Assembly: GCF_964340395.1 (NCBI RefSeq)
Contig: NC_135554.1
Coordinates: 5,022,975-5,086,974, forward strand
Source: Glandiceps talaboti
Lineage: Eukaryota > Hemichordata > Enteropneusta > Spengelidae
Direction of reading: 5' to 3'
Length of the DNA: 64,000 nucleotides
The notes below the pieces were generated by a model. It saw nothing but the letters and a program-made list of their open reading frames with translations. It had not been told where the DNA came from and ran no database searches. A program made the translations under genes and the position numbers. This document shows, one piece after another, positions 28,101 through 37,992 of this stretch (position 1 is its first letter; each line of letters begins with the position of its first letter).

Positions 28101-29686
28101 TTTTTACCTCTAAGCTGCAGACTCTCTGCAAGAGATGTCTTTATCAGGCTGATCTGTGCACCCGAATCTAGGAGTACATTGGCTGGTTGCTTTCTACTAT
28201 TGTTACCAACAATGCTTACTGAAACAACTGGCAGTAATGTCTCCTTGCCGTATATGGTTGCTACACCAACAGAATTATTATCTGACATGACTGCAGGAAC
28301 AGGCTGTGCACCAGTATGTAGAAGTGGATGATGGAACATGTTACATGGCATACCATTGGTCATTTCCTGACAGTGACGTCTTCTTGAACATGTTTTTGCT
28401 GCATGGTTTTTGCCAGCTTTCTTTAGACAACTGAAGCATGCCTTACCATCCTTTATTGTCTTCAAACGTTTATCCGGAGGCATTGCAATCAACTTACGGC
28501 ACTGATCTACCCAGTGATCTGATGACTGACATATCCAACACTTATAACGCAGCGGGCCACTGCTACTGGTACCCTCTGATACATAGTTAACTGCTGACGT
28601 ACGTGTACTTTGAACTGGATTACGTAATGGTGCAGTTGCTCTCATACGGGATTTCATTTCTTGTGTCATCCAGTCCATTAGAGCTTCCATTGTTGCTCGC
28701 TGGTTCTTTGTTTCTAGTAGACGAAACCAAACTTTCCGGTCATCAGCACTCATCTTCTTCTCTATCATGGCCAATACATGGTTATTGTCCATATCATGTG
28801 GTCTACCTACTTCTTTCAGTATATTATAGCTACGCCTTACCAGGTGTACTAACTCGCAGAAGCGGCCATCTTCTTCGTCCTTTAACGGCTTGAACTTCAC
28901 TATATCTTGCATAATAATATCTGCTACAAATCTCGGATCACCATAAATTGAGTCCAGGTATCCCCAGGCAGCATCATAATCTGTGCCTAAACCTCCGATC
29001 AGGTCAAGTGGTTTACCTTGCAGGCAGGTGCGTAGGAGAGCTGCTGCATCACGTTTACTGCATCTTTTATCAACCATGTGTTTGAAATCAGCTCTGAATG
29101 TGAAATACTCTCTGACATCACCTGAAAACTTTGGAAGTTTCGGCTTCTCCATCTTAAAGCTGCATGACTGGTGGGAATCAGCTGGCTGACGCTCAGGTTT
29201 AGCATGTTGTATAGCTGGGCTTACAACATCACCTTGTACAGTGTTACTGGCTACAGGGTTTGACACATCAACAGTACTGTTTTCTCTTGCTTCATCTATA
29301 GTGTCATTCTCCTTATTGCCTACAGCCTCAGGATTAACATTGTCTGAACTGTCATCTCTTTTTGTTACTTCACCCGCTCTCAGGTAATCTATGGCTGTAC
29401 TTTTGAGACAAATGAAGTTTTGTTGACAGTCTCCAATCCAGCCTTCTTCCTGATCAAATTCACCATCATCATCAATGTACTGGGTGTATTCTTCGTGTTT
29501 CAGAACCAGATCATCATAAACTTGTATATACTTTTGCAGTGACTGATGGACTTCATCTTTTGGACGTTTACTATCAATCAGAGCTGTAAGGCCATTACCA
29601 TTACGAGTTAGTGATGCTTTTGCACTCCTTCTTTTCATCTTTGCTTCTTTCCTGTTTTCCTCTGTTTCTGACATCATGAAATGCAT
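25106..29686 (-). CDS. BEL/Pao gag-pol polyprotein lacking the integrase core
   Basis: A single frame of about 1,526 codons from the first ATG (29686; a GTG four codons earlier is in frame). Counting from that GTG, the order is as follows. A Gag region of DUF1759 type (PKFSGDVREYFTFRADF, about 190-240). Two CCHC-like knuckles (CWICQSSDHWVDQC, CFSCLKKAGKNHAAKTC, about 390-450). An aspartic protease (LLDSGAQIS, about 511). Reverse transcriptase with YMDD (about 919). An RNase H-like segment (FSDASEQAFGA at about 1101, LTDSRIVLAW). Then a jump from the start of the integrase region (ETYWIVRAQRSLH, about 1346) directly to its C-terminal part (GEQVLTAFELYTVLLEV, NQRPIG) and DUF5641 (FWKRWSRDVLPHL, GRILEVYPG). 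The HHCC zinc site and the DDE core, normally some 250 or more residues between these points, are absent without breaking the frame. Confidence 0.93.
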   Translation of the reverse strand: MHFMMSETEENRKEAKMKRRSAKASLTRNGNGLTALIDSKRPKDEVHQSLQKYIQVYDDLVLKHEEYTQYIDDDGEFDQEEGWIGDCQQNFICLKSTAIDYLRAGEVTKRDDSSDNVNPEAVGNKENDTIDEARENSTVDVSNPVASNTVQGDVVSPAIQHAKPERQPADSHQSCSFKMEKPKLPKFSGDVREYFTFRADFKHMVDKRCSKRDAAALLRTCLQGKPLDLIGGLGTDYDAAWGYLDSIYGDPRFVADIIMQDIVKFKPLKDEEDGRFCELVHLVRRSYNILKEVGRPHDMDNNHVLAMIEKKMSADDRKVWFRLLETKNQRATMEALMDWMTQEMKSRMRATAPLRNPVQSTRTSAVNYVSEGTSSSGPLRYKCWICQSSDHWVDQCRKLIAMPPDKRLKTIKDGKACFSCLKKAGKNHAAKTCSRRRHCQEMTNGMPCNMFHHPLLHTGAQPVPAVMSDNNSVGVATIYGKETLLPVVSVSIVGNNSRKQPANVLLDSGAQISLIKTSLAESLQLRGKNISTTITKVGGEEEELCTKIYVVPVHPVNKKQIFNVKAIGIPSISNDISEVNVTEMSKQLNIKPYDIHRGSGSVDMLIGIDHAKMHAGETVEAGNLVARRSPLGWVIFGASTGEQPQNCQVLHIKLAAPVDLTDFWTTETMGVTVKSCSCKPDNLNPAEADEARIIDETCTKVGSQWLIPYPWRKDPSLLPDNRIQAEKKLYSTERRLMRHPDHAEAYSSQIKEMVDMQFARKLSDEESESYTGPVHYIAHHGVLRPEKKSTPLRIVFNSSAVFQGHCLNDYWIKGPDLLNNLFGVMLRFRENETAVIGDISKMYHRILIPERDQHVHRFLWRDLNVSKKPEVYVKTVLTFGDKPAPAMAQTALKRTAEEGEKLYPEAARILKENTYMDDICDSVHTVKEAQKLTKQIDTVLAEGGFKVKGWMSNQPLNEETADLDKTELKLLPNVTEEKVLGQVWEPEGDTLRFKVSINLDKYEKREESDEPKLTKRRILSQVARIFDPIGFATAFLIRAKIGMQHLWEQGLDWDQELSQPLQYQWMKLFQEMSEQNNVSFSRCLTPPDAAGDPILCIFSDASEQAFGACAYFRWQLVDGTYDVRFIAAKSRVAPLKKLTIPRLELQAAVITSRMYKTITEQTRFQISKPIFLTDSRIVLAWIQSPARRFKPFVSNRVGEIQSATDPSQWRHIPGEFNVADDVSRGIPVKQLTKRWQRGPEFLYLPESEWPQDTSCPDHTGTDKEECKPKQIFVTQEKPDIIDCRRFSSWMRLIRVTAYVLRFIQNVRAKQQNKVMKYGPLSPQECKDAETYWIVRAQRSLHERRANGEQVLTAFELYTVLLEVANLVNQRPIGRIPNDPDDGAYLCPNDVLLGRASSAIPQGPFRETKNPRHRVEFVQKIIDSFWKRWSRDVLPHLVPRKKWKAERRNVRVNDIVTVADSNAIRGKWYIGRILEVYPGLDGNVRNIKVKTATGIYKRPVTKIAVIYPAEGYEDEPNASSGGSEMVR
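25117..25133 (-). promoter_or_regulatory. Polypurine tract of the BEL element
   Basis: On the element strand CGGGGGGGGAGCGAAA directly precedes the 3' LTR start TGGTAC. It would prime plus-strand DNA synthesis and overlaps the last codons of gag-pol. Confidence 0.75.
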
Positions 29687-29739
29687 GTGTATCCACACTC
29701 CCTAGGATCCAGGTCAACAGCTTACAGAAATCGAATGAA

Positions 29740-30568
29740 TGTGACCCTCAAGGAATGTGAATAAATTGACAGGCAGAGGAGTCTTGAAAACCGTATAAAA
29801 GGTTTTTATTCGATCTGTAAATAGTAATAAGTATAATATACAGGCAGTAAGTTTCTGTTCATAGGAACATGAACATTTGCATAACATAAACATAAACTAG
29901 TATGGCCATCCATACGTGTCCATAACTAAATAATAAATATATATGGCTATAGAATATCTTTCAAGGTACATAAATACAACGTTAACGTAGTCACGGAATT
30001 ACAGGCTTGCAAAGTAACAGGCACACTTGTGTTTGATTTCAAGTTCTATTTATAGCAGAGTTCCGCGTTGTATTCAAATACTGATAATGTCTTCATTACA
30101 AACGGTAAACTGATCCATATTTAGAGTTCTCATGATTAATATCCTATAGTATGCTGTCTAAGTTCACTAATTTGGCACAGTTTCTAACAGTACTTAACGG
30201 CGATTGTTCATATTCACATACTGTACGATGAACAACATCACATGTATAAGGGGCGTATCTCACTAAAGTATCAAGTCACATGGTTTGCTGGGTAGTTAGC
30301 AATCTGTTCGAAATAGCAAGTTACAGTGTATGAAATGGCTTCAAAAGAACAATAAAGATTTCTTACTTCTTTGGCAAGACTCCACTGAAAACTACTGAAC
30401 AGTAATTCAGCAAACAGACAGGAAACCTGCTGGTTTCACTGGAACAGTGTCCGTACAGCTTATACAACTGTAAACAGAAATGGCGGCTACAATCTAAACA
30501 TAGTACATTTTTGTAGTGTGAGGGCGGGCTTCACACAGCTACATGTATATCTATTTCTCAGCGTACCA
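29740..30568 (-). repeat. 5' LTR of the BEL element
   Basis: 829 bp, apparently identical to the 3' LTR. It should hold the promoter for the minus-strand transcript. Confidence 0.95.
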
Positions 30569-30573
30569 GACAT

Positions 30574-30842
30574 ATCTTCTTTCGTGCAAGCAAAATAAAT
30601 TTAACAATTACATTTAGGAGTACTGATTTTCCGACGAATTCGGGACGCATACTTGAGGCCCTGAAATTTTGACCTGGTTTTTCGGTCATAGATTCCTTAA
30701 TACGGACCGGAAAGTTTACAAATTTCACAAAAAGATGGATTTTTACATGTTTGACATACTGGTACATGGACAATAGTGGGGCCGCATATGTGGGGTCACA
30801 CTGGGTCGTTGTAACTACTTCCGCATTCCACTCCATTATCAT
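30574..30842 (-). CDS. Hypothetical frame cut by the BEL insertion
   Basis: ATG at 30842 opens a frame of about 90 codons (MIMEWNAEVVTTTQCDPTYA) that runs into the BEL target site. Before the insertion it would have ended about a dozen codons later. A different frame of the same DNA has a Cys cluster (VCQTCKNPSFCEICKLSG) with its own stop. Coding status is doubtful; it may belong to the older unit bounded by the inverted arms. Confidence 0.25.
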
Positions 30843-31787
30843 GGCGCCACCCGTAACATCTCATGAATATTTATTAAAAACGTCATCTTCGGCTTCGTTC
30901 GGCAAGATTTTTTCACGTTCGGACTAATCCTTTGACCCAACTTTGCGTGTTAGCGGGAAGTACCCGGATGATAACGTAGTTCTATGGTAATTCTTCAGAC
31001 TCTGACCTATCGATGTTTGGCACTCGCTTTTCAATCGGATCACACCTTACAGATTTACGTGATTTCGCCTGGGACTTGAAAATGACATCGTTTGGACTCA
31101 AAAATGCACCATTTTCATAGTTTTTACGAAGAATTAATTGGAAATTCACCTATTTTCTATAAAACATCGATAGAGTATGTTGTTTTGAATGTGTCTAGGT
31201 CATAGTTCAGCGTGTACGGCAAATACATTTACAGGAAACGCTCGCCGAAATTTTCGCCGATTTTTTCCCAAATCTTGACCAAATTTGACGTTTTTGTAAA
31301 GAAAATCGCTTCTACCAAGCAATTATTTTTTCATACATCGATTCACTAAGTATTTTTAAGTCTGTATTCGAAGTTTCATGAAAATTAAACGGCAAATTTC
31401 CATATGAGTGGCGTGTGAAGTCAACAATGTATGTTAGTAATTGTTACAGATCTAAGGGCCTGCAATCGGCAGCGGTCGGCCAGCGGTTCTTCCCCGTCTA
31501 CCTTAACCAATCAAAATTCTAAACGTCACGGATAAATAATTGTATATTAAAATTTATTTACGGAGATTCAGGTTTTTAGACCACGGGGCTTTTGACATGA
31601 CATCATCAGCTAAATTTAGCACACGGGAAGTAACGTAAAACTTGGATGTTTCTAACACAGAGCAAAGTCCGCATGGCTTTATGGATGTTTGAAGACACTT
31701 CATTAGAAAACCAGTCCGGTAAAAAAATGATGTTTGCGACACCACCAATTAGATGTTTGAATTGGCCAAATTCATATATACTCAGGC

Positions 31788-32104
31788 AATGTACACGATG
31801 TAATCTCAGCTTATAGATTGTTGTATTGACGTTTGGTTTACAAGTAAACATCCACACCAACTCCTGACAAACATCGGGATTCAAATAACGGAAAGCAGAA
31901 GTTTTAACCAGACTTGGACTTGTCCTTTTATTCATACTCAAGTCCATCTGTGTTGAAAAGTTTATCGTACCATACCACTGTAGTTAGACTGATACTTATT
32001 TGAAGTATTATATTGTAGTAAACGTTAGATCGCAGAGACATCGCGACGTATGTGTTAACCATGCGCGCATTAATATGAACATTTGACCATTAGTGTACTT
32101 CGCC
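31788..32104 (-). repeat. Right arm of the 10.3-kb inverted pair
   Basis: Reverse complement of 21830-22146. Just inside it, 31606-31947 keeps a minus-strand frame with NPDVCQELVWMFTCKPNVNT that is partly shared with the left arm. A third partial copy of the inward sequence is at 33766-33858. Confidence 0.85.
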
Positions 32105-34599
32105 CGAGTTGACCTGAGTGTGCATGGAATTTTATTGAAGAAAATTAACCAACGGAGACAGTGCAAGAGATCGGTAAGTGTCACTAGACATTTATTTTCT
32201 TACAATTAAGATTAGGTTTCGTGGATAACTTTTTCGTTGTGGAAAATTGATATTACCGCTGTTACGGAAGCGAAATTGTGGGATTTTGAAATACAGTCCA
32301 GAAAGACCCTGAGAAAGACTACACATGACACAATGTCAACACATGGTGTAAATATGGACGCGTCCACTGTTCAATGGTGGGTGGGACATGACAAAGTATT
32401 GGAAATGACTGTGTTTTTACTTGTACATGTACTCCAAGGTCTATGGTTTTCAAAATCACTACAAGACAGTCTATACTTTGCTTCTTTTAAGAAAAAATAC
32501 GGAAGTCGGATTTCCGATGTCAACGTCAGTATCAAACGCTAAGTTCCCCTTTTAGCCACCCCTTGTAGTAGTACTGTGTGTCGTACAATCTATGACCCGA
32601 GTGTATGACCTTTCATATCTTAGCAAAGTAGCGAGCCCCACGGACTCGTCCCAGCAGAAACTTTGGTCGGATAATGATTATCCCCGAGCTCCTTGAAAAC
32701 TATGTACTCACTTCATTTCATTCTCGTTTGATTGGGTTCATTACCATCCACATAGTGACATGAGACGAAGCAGTTTTGTCTTCTTAAAAAAAAACGGCCC
32801 ATGCTCTGTGGCGTGTTTTCTATACGGTTTCACGTTGATCGATCATGGGCACACACGTACACTTGGGAAAATCCGATAAATTGATCGGGGAACCTCAGGA
32901 CCATTTACCGGTTTACCGGCCTTTAAACACACTGATTATGTTCATCTTTACAGGTGGTAGACTTGGTATATCATGCTGTAGGTCATCATAGCTGACAGAT
33001 GATGATACTTTTCTTTACAATGGGGAAGAAGTCACAATGGAAATTGTTGACCCCATAAGAGACGAGGCGCAACTTACCATTGGTGAATTTTACTATTCTA
33101 TTTTCTGTGTTTATCATTCATTTATTGTACTTGTTGTATTTTCAGAAATTGTTGGCATTTTAAAAGTGATATTCAATAAATTGTTGTGTAATGAAGCTCA
33201 TATTTGTCATGTATATGTATGTTACTGATTGCATAAAGAAAATAAAAAAAAAACATGTTTAGCTCTTCAGTGGCAGAGAAACAATTGAATTCATACATAA
33301 ACCCCTTACACATATTGTGTGATTATCTATTGTATGGAGCACTCATTGTCCCTGAAACTCACAGATTCATAGACAGCAAGGGGTAGTTACTAGACAGTGA
33401 CGATGTATGCAAACATTAATTATAGACATGAGGCACACAGGATGTAGTGTTCCTTCATAGAAACCAAACTAATTTGTAAAAGTTATACTCAACTGCTAGT
33501 AAATAAAATTTAATAATAATATATTGCTAGAGTTAAAGTATGGGTCAAATAAATCCCTGTGAACTTTTTCCAATGCAAGTTTTTTTTTGGACAACGGATT
33601 AGAACTCATTTTACAACGATGTTTGAAGGCTTAAGATGTAAAGTAGTCCCGGGTGAATTTGAGGTTATGTATCTTAAGTTTGAGCACTGTTGACATAAGA
33701 AGAGATTTGTTTGGCCATAAATAGGGAAATGACTGATATGCATATTATCATAAGGTTGTGACATTGCCTGAGTATATATGAATTTGGCCAATTCAAACAT
33801 CTAATTGGTGGGGTCGCAAACATCATTTTTTTACCGGACTGGTTTTCTAATGAGATTTGTGTATCCTACAAGTGCAATGTTCTAAATTGTAGAGAGAATG
33901 AGTGATTTATATTTATACGTAACTCAGTAGAATGGGTACTGCTGTACTGGTGACAGGAATGTGAACCAACTTGTTTTGTTCGTTCATGACGCGAGTTATT
34001 AATGGTCAATTTCCGTTAGCAATTGTTATTGGGGCGAGGCAATGACGAAAGAAAATCAATTGACTGGTGAATATACACCTAAGACAGCTAATCGAAAGCA
34101 GTGCACTGATATGTTGATGGTTTGTGAACTATATTCAATAAACTCATGCACTAATGTTCTACAAATCCCTCCCGCCAAAGCAAAATGTGAGTGTGTTTAT
34201 ACTGTTTCTAGTACAGTACTAGATCAGACCACAGACACAACTCGCCACATAACAGCACCATTTTCATGATTTTTGTTTTGCAACTTTGGTTTCTTTGTAT
34301 TTGAATAGCTTTCATGACAGTAAAGCAGGGGCTGGCGAAATATTATCACAGTAGTCTTTACAAAAACAAGATGAGTTTTTAAACCTTTACTAGGGAAAAA
34401 TTTTACATGAAGACACCTAGTTTACGTGCATAAATTAACCACAAAAGACTGAAAGAAATGTACACATTGTTCATTGTCTAGGTGTCGATCTCATGAATAT
34501 GTACTAACGTTTAGGACCTTGTCCAATCTAAATGCATTCACACATACAAATCTGGTCCGGACTATATTATAGTCGGACTTAGTCCACCTGTTTCATCTG
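32105..34599. other. No supported gene; partial repeat copy inside
   Basis: A 101-codon plus-strand frame (32237-32542, with STVQWWVGHDKVLEMTVF) has no splice support. At 33005-33080 a possible exon reads LYNGEEVTMEIVDP after TGACAG and before GTGAAT, loosely like a Ras-family switch region. 33766-33858 is a partial copy of the sequence inward of the 31788-32104 arm. Otherwise nothing. Confidence 0.35.
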
Positions 34600-34860
34600 G
34601 ACTTAAAACAAGCGACCTATCGGTCAGAATAGCTCCGCTGTTTTTTTAGTTTTTATTTTGGTAGCGATGTAATAAAGTGGTTAGTGGTTTCATATTATGT
34701 CTCACTATAAAACACATTTTACACAGAAAGTTGGTAAAATATTGTACTTTTATACCATAGTCACCATTTTATAAAAAAAATTACTGTTATGAAAGTTACA
34801 AAATATCTCAGAAAAATAATGACTGGGAAATGCACACACACACACACACACACACACAGA
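34600..34860 (-). repeat. Dispersed repeat fragment, inverted copy
   Basis: Reverse complement of 45290-45537 and 51660-51914. It starts with GCGACCTATCGGTCAGAATA and ends at a (CA)n tract (34833-34858) that corresponds to a GTGTGTATTT stretch in the other copies. Confidence 0.85.
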
Positions 34861-34876
34861 CGCCGGGCGATGCCTA

Positions 34877-34907
34877 TAGCACTACTGAACCTCTGTTCAG
34901 TTGTGCT
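34877..34907 (+). repeat. Stem-loop motif downstream of a microsatellite, copy 2
   Basis: TAGCACTACTGAAC pairs with GTTCAGTTGTGCTA and is followed by AAAA. Same layout as 20580-20614, with the stem kept despite base changes. Confidence 0.65.
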
Positions 34908-35099
34908 AAAAACCCGCTTATGGTGCGAAATTAGTCGAAAAATCAGGCAGTTTTTGTACTGCATTGCTACCGATGAGTAATAACATTTGACTGTTTGTGA
35001 AGATAGAGTAACCATTCGTATGAATGTGATTTGTATCGTCAAAAACGAACACCCCACTCATGCGTTCCCAGAAAGTACAATTTTGTAATGTCTCTGACG

Positions 35100-36020
35100 A
35101 TGAGCAGGGGTAGGTAACAAATATTAGTCTAGAGCACGATCGATATAGTAACAAGTACAAATATAAAAGTTGCGGGAAAATTCTACATAGTACCTGGTAC
35201 AAGTCGTTTAGTTACAAGCAAAGTCTATATTGCGACGAACACAAAGTCCTGATTTTCCCACCGTCCATTGCGTATTCAACATGGCTGCAAGTAACATCGA
35301 CAATCCTGATGGTAAGAATAAGTCGATTTCTACTACTAAAAATCGAAAATACGTATTCCTATAGCGTGCGTTCTGGGAAGAATTGGTTGGAGGAACAACA
35401 GGGAAAATTTCATTGATTGATTCCACCGATTGTGGGAGGAGTTAGCGAAAAACTTTTTCTACCGACGGATGTCCTATTCTAAAACACACGTCCCTATACG
35501 AATGCATATACAATATTGACAGTAGTACTATATTTTATGTAGACAGAATAACAAACCCATATGTTGCCTGCAAATTCTATGTAAAAAGTAAAGCATACAA
35601 TATTTACAGCCAGCCAGTTAACAAACCCCACAGTACTCTGATAGAAGATCAGTGGTAGAAAAAGTTTTTCGCTAACTCCTCCCACAATCGGTGGAATCGA
35701 TCAATGAAATTTTCCCTATTGTTCCTCCAACCAATTCTTCCCAGAACGCACGCTATAGGAATACGTATTTTCGATTTTTAGTAGTAGAAATCAACTGATT
35801 CTTACCATCAGAATTGTCGATCTTACTTGCCGCCATGTTGAATACGCAATGGACGGTGGGAAAATCAGGACCTTGTGTTCGTCGCAATATAGACTTTGCT
35901 TGTAACTAAACGACTTGTACCAGGTACTATGTAGAATTTTCCCGCAACTTTTATATTAATTTTGTACTTGTTACTATAGATCGTGCGCTAGACTAATATT
36001 TGTTACCTACCCCTGATGAG
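35100..36020. mobile_element. 911-bp foldback element with ~360-bp inverted arms
   Basis: Element 35105-36015 begins CAGGGGTAGGTAACAAATA and ends with its reverse complement, flanked by a 5-bp direct repeat ATGAG (35100-35104, 36016-36020). The arms (about 35105-35466 and 35649-36015) are highly similar; only about 180 bp separates them. No transposase. The left arm contains a short frame MAASNIDNPDG followed by GTAAG, which looks like a first exon and donor; the right arm carries a mutated copy. Confidence 0.85.
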
Positions 36021-36494
36021 GTTTGTTTAAATCTCATACGATATAGAATTTACGTTCTCCTACCATTTAGGATTGTACAATTCATAGTAGGTTACAATTC
36101 AGCGACTTTTCTTTTCTACATTTTCATAAGTTCTTGTCGTCTTTCATTTTATGAAAAGGTTTTTCAGACCACCCTGGTAACATTGGCTGACATCTTCAGT
36201 ATACTCCAAATAATGACGACCACTACTACTACATACTTTCAGCGATACTTGAGAATTTTCCCACCTCTCAAAGCCAAGTTGAGCCCGAATAAGTAATGGT
36301 GTGTCGGACCATTTTGCATTTTGCATTCCTATACGATTTTCTTCCAAAGAATATCCTCTTCAAAAGTTATAACCTGAGCTTGTTTCCTGGCTAAACCTAG
36401 TCCTTTTCCATTTCTTTCCTTCATAATGACGTCTAGGCTGCCCTAAAGCTCTCTGAATATGTCATCGTGGAGAAAGTGAAGTAAACGTCCTTTT

Positions 36495-36951
36495 TCATGC
36501 AATTATGAGACTGCATACCATTTCAAATACCGTGTTCGCTGGGTAGTCGCTACCATCAATTTTCAACACGTCGTGCACAAACCGAGCTAAAGAATAATTT
36601 AATTCATCGTCTGTCATTTCCAATAAAGTTGGTTCTATGATACTTAGGCTAGAACCTCCGTTCTTACTAGTGTATTCATTTCTCAATGTTCTCCAAGATT
36701 CAAATGCGTTGGTCCACATAATTTTTCCAGGTATTTGCTGGAATGTTGCTCTTTTTTAGATTCTCTATCTCTATATCGGATTTGACGACACCTAGTCGTT
36801 TTTCCTCACTAACCTCATTTATTACTTCAAAGGGGAAATTTTCTAAAAAGTTGTCAGCATCAAATTCAATTTCAGCTTCGCTATCATTAGTAATATCTGT
36901 AAAAGTATTCTGAGTAAAAAGGATGGCATCATCGCTATCGCTACTCTCCAT
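36495..36951 (-). pseudogene. Crypton-type N-terminal domain, frameshifted
   Basis: The minus strand carries an acidic N-terminus (MESSDSDDAILF, DSEAEIEFDADNF) followed, after a single-base shift in an A-run near 36719, by WTNAFESWRTLRNEY and ELNYSLARFVHDVLKIDG then SDYPANTVFEMVCSL. The order W-W-R, then FVxxVxKxDGxxYPxxT, is the pattern of the N-terminal part of Crypton recombinases and of the Crypton-derived vertebrate genes (KCTD1, QRICH1, ZMYM group). The frame ends at a TAA about 35 residues after the YPANT motif, and no catalytic domain follows on this strand. Confidence 0.65.
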
Positions 36952-36975
36952 GGTGGCTGGATAGGAAACAGAACA

Positions 36976-37122
36976 AATTGAAATTTCTGTTCATTTGAGC
37001 GAAGCGAATGACAACAGAATTTTTTTCTTGTCGTTGTCGTCCATTCGGAAACGATAGTTACATCTGTGATGGCTTATATGCTAGTTAGATTCACCTTTAT
37101 ATGTATAAGCAGAACAGAGTTC
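36976..37122 (+). repeat. Direct repeat flanking the recombinase gene, left copy
   Basis: About 147 bp with TCGTTGTCGTCCATTCGGAA, repeated at 37993-38129. The pair brackets the tyrosine recombinase pseudogene, and each copy contains short inverted GAACAGAA-type pieces at its left edge. Confidence 0.85.
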
Positions 37123-37177
37123 TTGGTTTGAGCAATGCAGGGCGGATACGACAGCCAGTTCTCAATCCTGTCAGAAA

Positions 37178-37867
37178 ACAGTACACACTACAGTCAAACT
37201 CGCATTGGAAGCAGCACAACGAAACCTGTCCGCTCCAACCACCAAGAAGGACCCATTCACACCACAGTTATTGCTTTCACTAGTATTACGGTATGGCAGC
37301 TCAAAGGCCGATCTCTCGGACATTCGGTTCTTGTCAATGTGTCTCCTATCATTTGCTGGTTTCTTTAGGTACGACGAATTATGTAATATACGTAGATCAG
37401 ACATTGACTTTCACGAAAACCATATTTCAATTCTCGCAAGGCAATCAAAAACTGACGTGTACAGAGATGGAGAATCAGTAGTAATTGCCTAGTCTAGTAA
37501 CGCTGCATATCCAGTAGAAATATTGTCACGTTATCTTAGTTTAGCAAACATTCAGGAGAATTCAGGCGACCTTATTTTTAGACCTATTGCCAAGATAACA
37601 CAGGGTTTCAAGTTACGACCAGGGAAATTATCTTACACTAGAGCACGGGAGATACTCTTAGAAAGATTAAAACCTATTGTACCAGATCCAAATTCTTTTT
37701 CATTGCATAGTCTTAGAGCAGGGGGTGCATCAACAGCAGCACCATGGGGAGTTGATGATAGAATGTTCAAACGCCATGGAAAATGGCGAAGTGAAAAAGC
37801 CAAAGATTGCTATGTCCAAGACAGTCTTGAAGCTCGATTGAACGTCTCTCGTCAATTAAGTCTATGA
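37178..37867 (+). pseudogene. Tyrosine recombinase catalytic domain with one nonsense codon
   Basis: The frame covers almost the whole catalytic domain of a tyrosine recombinase of the XerD/Crypton/DIRS type. It has FAGFFRYDELCNIRRSDI with the first catalytic Arg, a beta-hairpin region (ILARQSKTD), HSLRAGGASTAA with the HxxR box, FKRHGKW with the H/W position, and CYVQDSLEARLNVS with the nucleophilic Tyr, ending in LSL. One in-frame TAG (37490-37492) breaks it after VVIA; everything else stays open in the same frame, so decay is slight. The N-terminal core-binding domain is short or missing. The Crypton-like N-terminal piece nearby is on the other strand and so cannot be part of this frame without an inversion. 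Confidence 0.82.
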
Positions 37868-37992
37868 GGAAATTGCTTATATATGCAAGTCTTGTATCCC
37901 GCTCTTTGTACTTCTCGGGGATATGTCGGGTAGACGCGCCATCCCAAAGTGTATATTCATTGTACGGTTTCTTTATATTGGTCTTAGACCAG

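Larger units (their letters stand above)
24283..30573 (-). mobile_element. BEL/Pao LTR retrotransposon, young insertion
   Basis: Element 24288-30568 on the minus strand with LTRs at both ends beginning TG and ending CA. The flanking GACAT (24283-24287 and 30569-30573) is a 5-bp target duplication, as usual for this superfamily. The two LTRs have the same length (829 bp) and I saw no difference between them on reading, which implies a recent insertion. One uninterrupted gag-pol frame fills the interior. No primer-binding site complementary to a common tRNA end (TGG start) is obvious after the 5' LTR. Confidence 0.95.

Noticed and set aside
25320-29205. Plus-strand and out-of-frame ORFs within BEL
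   Set aside because: Shadow frames of the minus-strand gag-pol; no independent motif.
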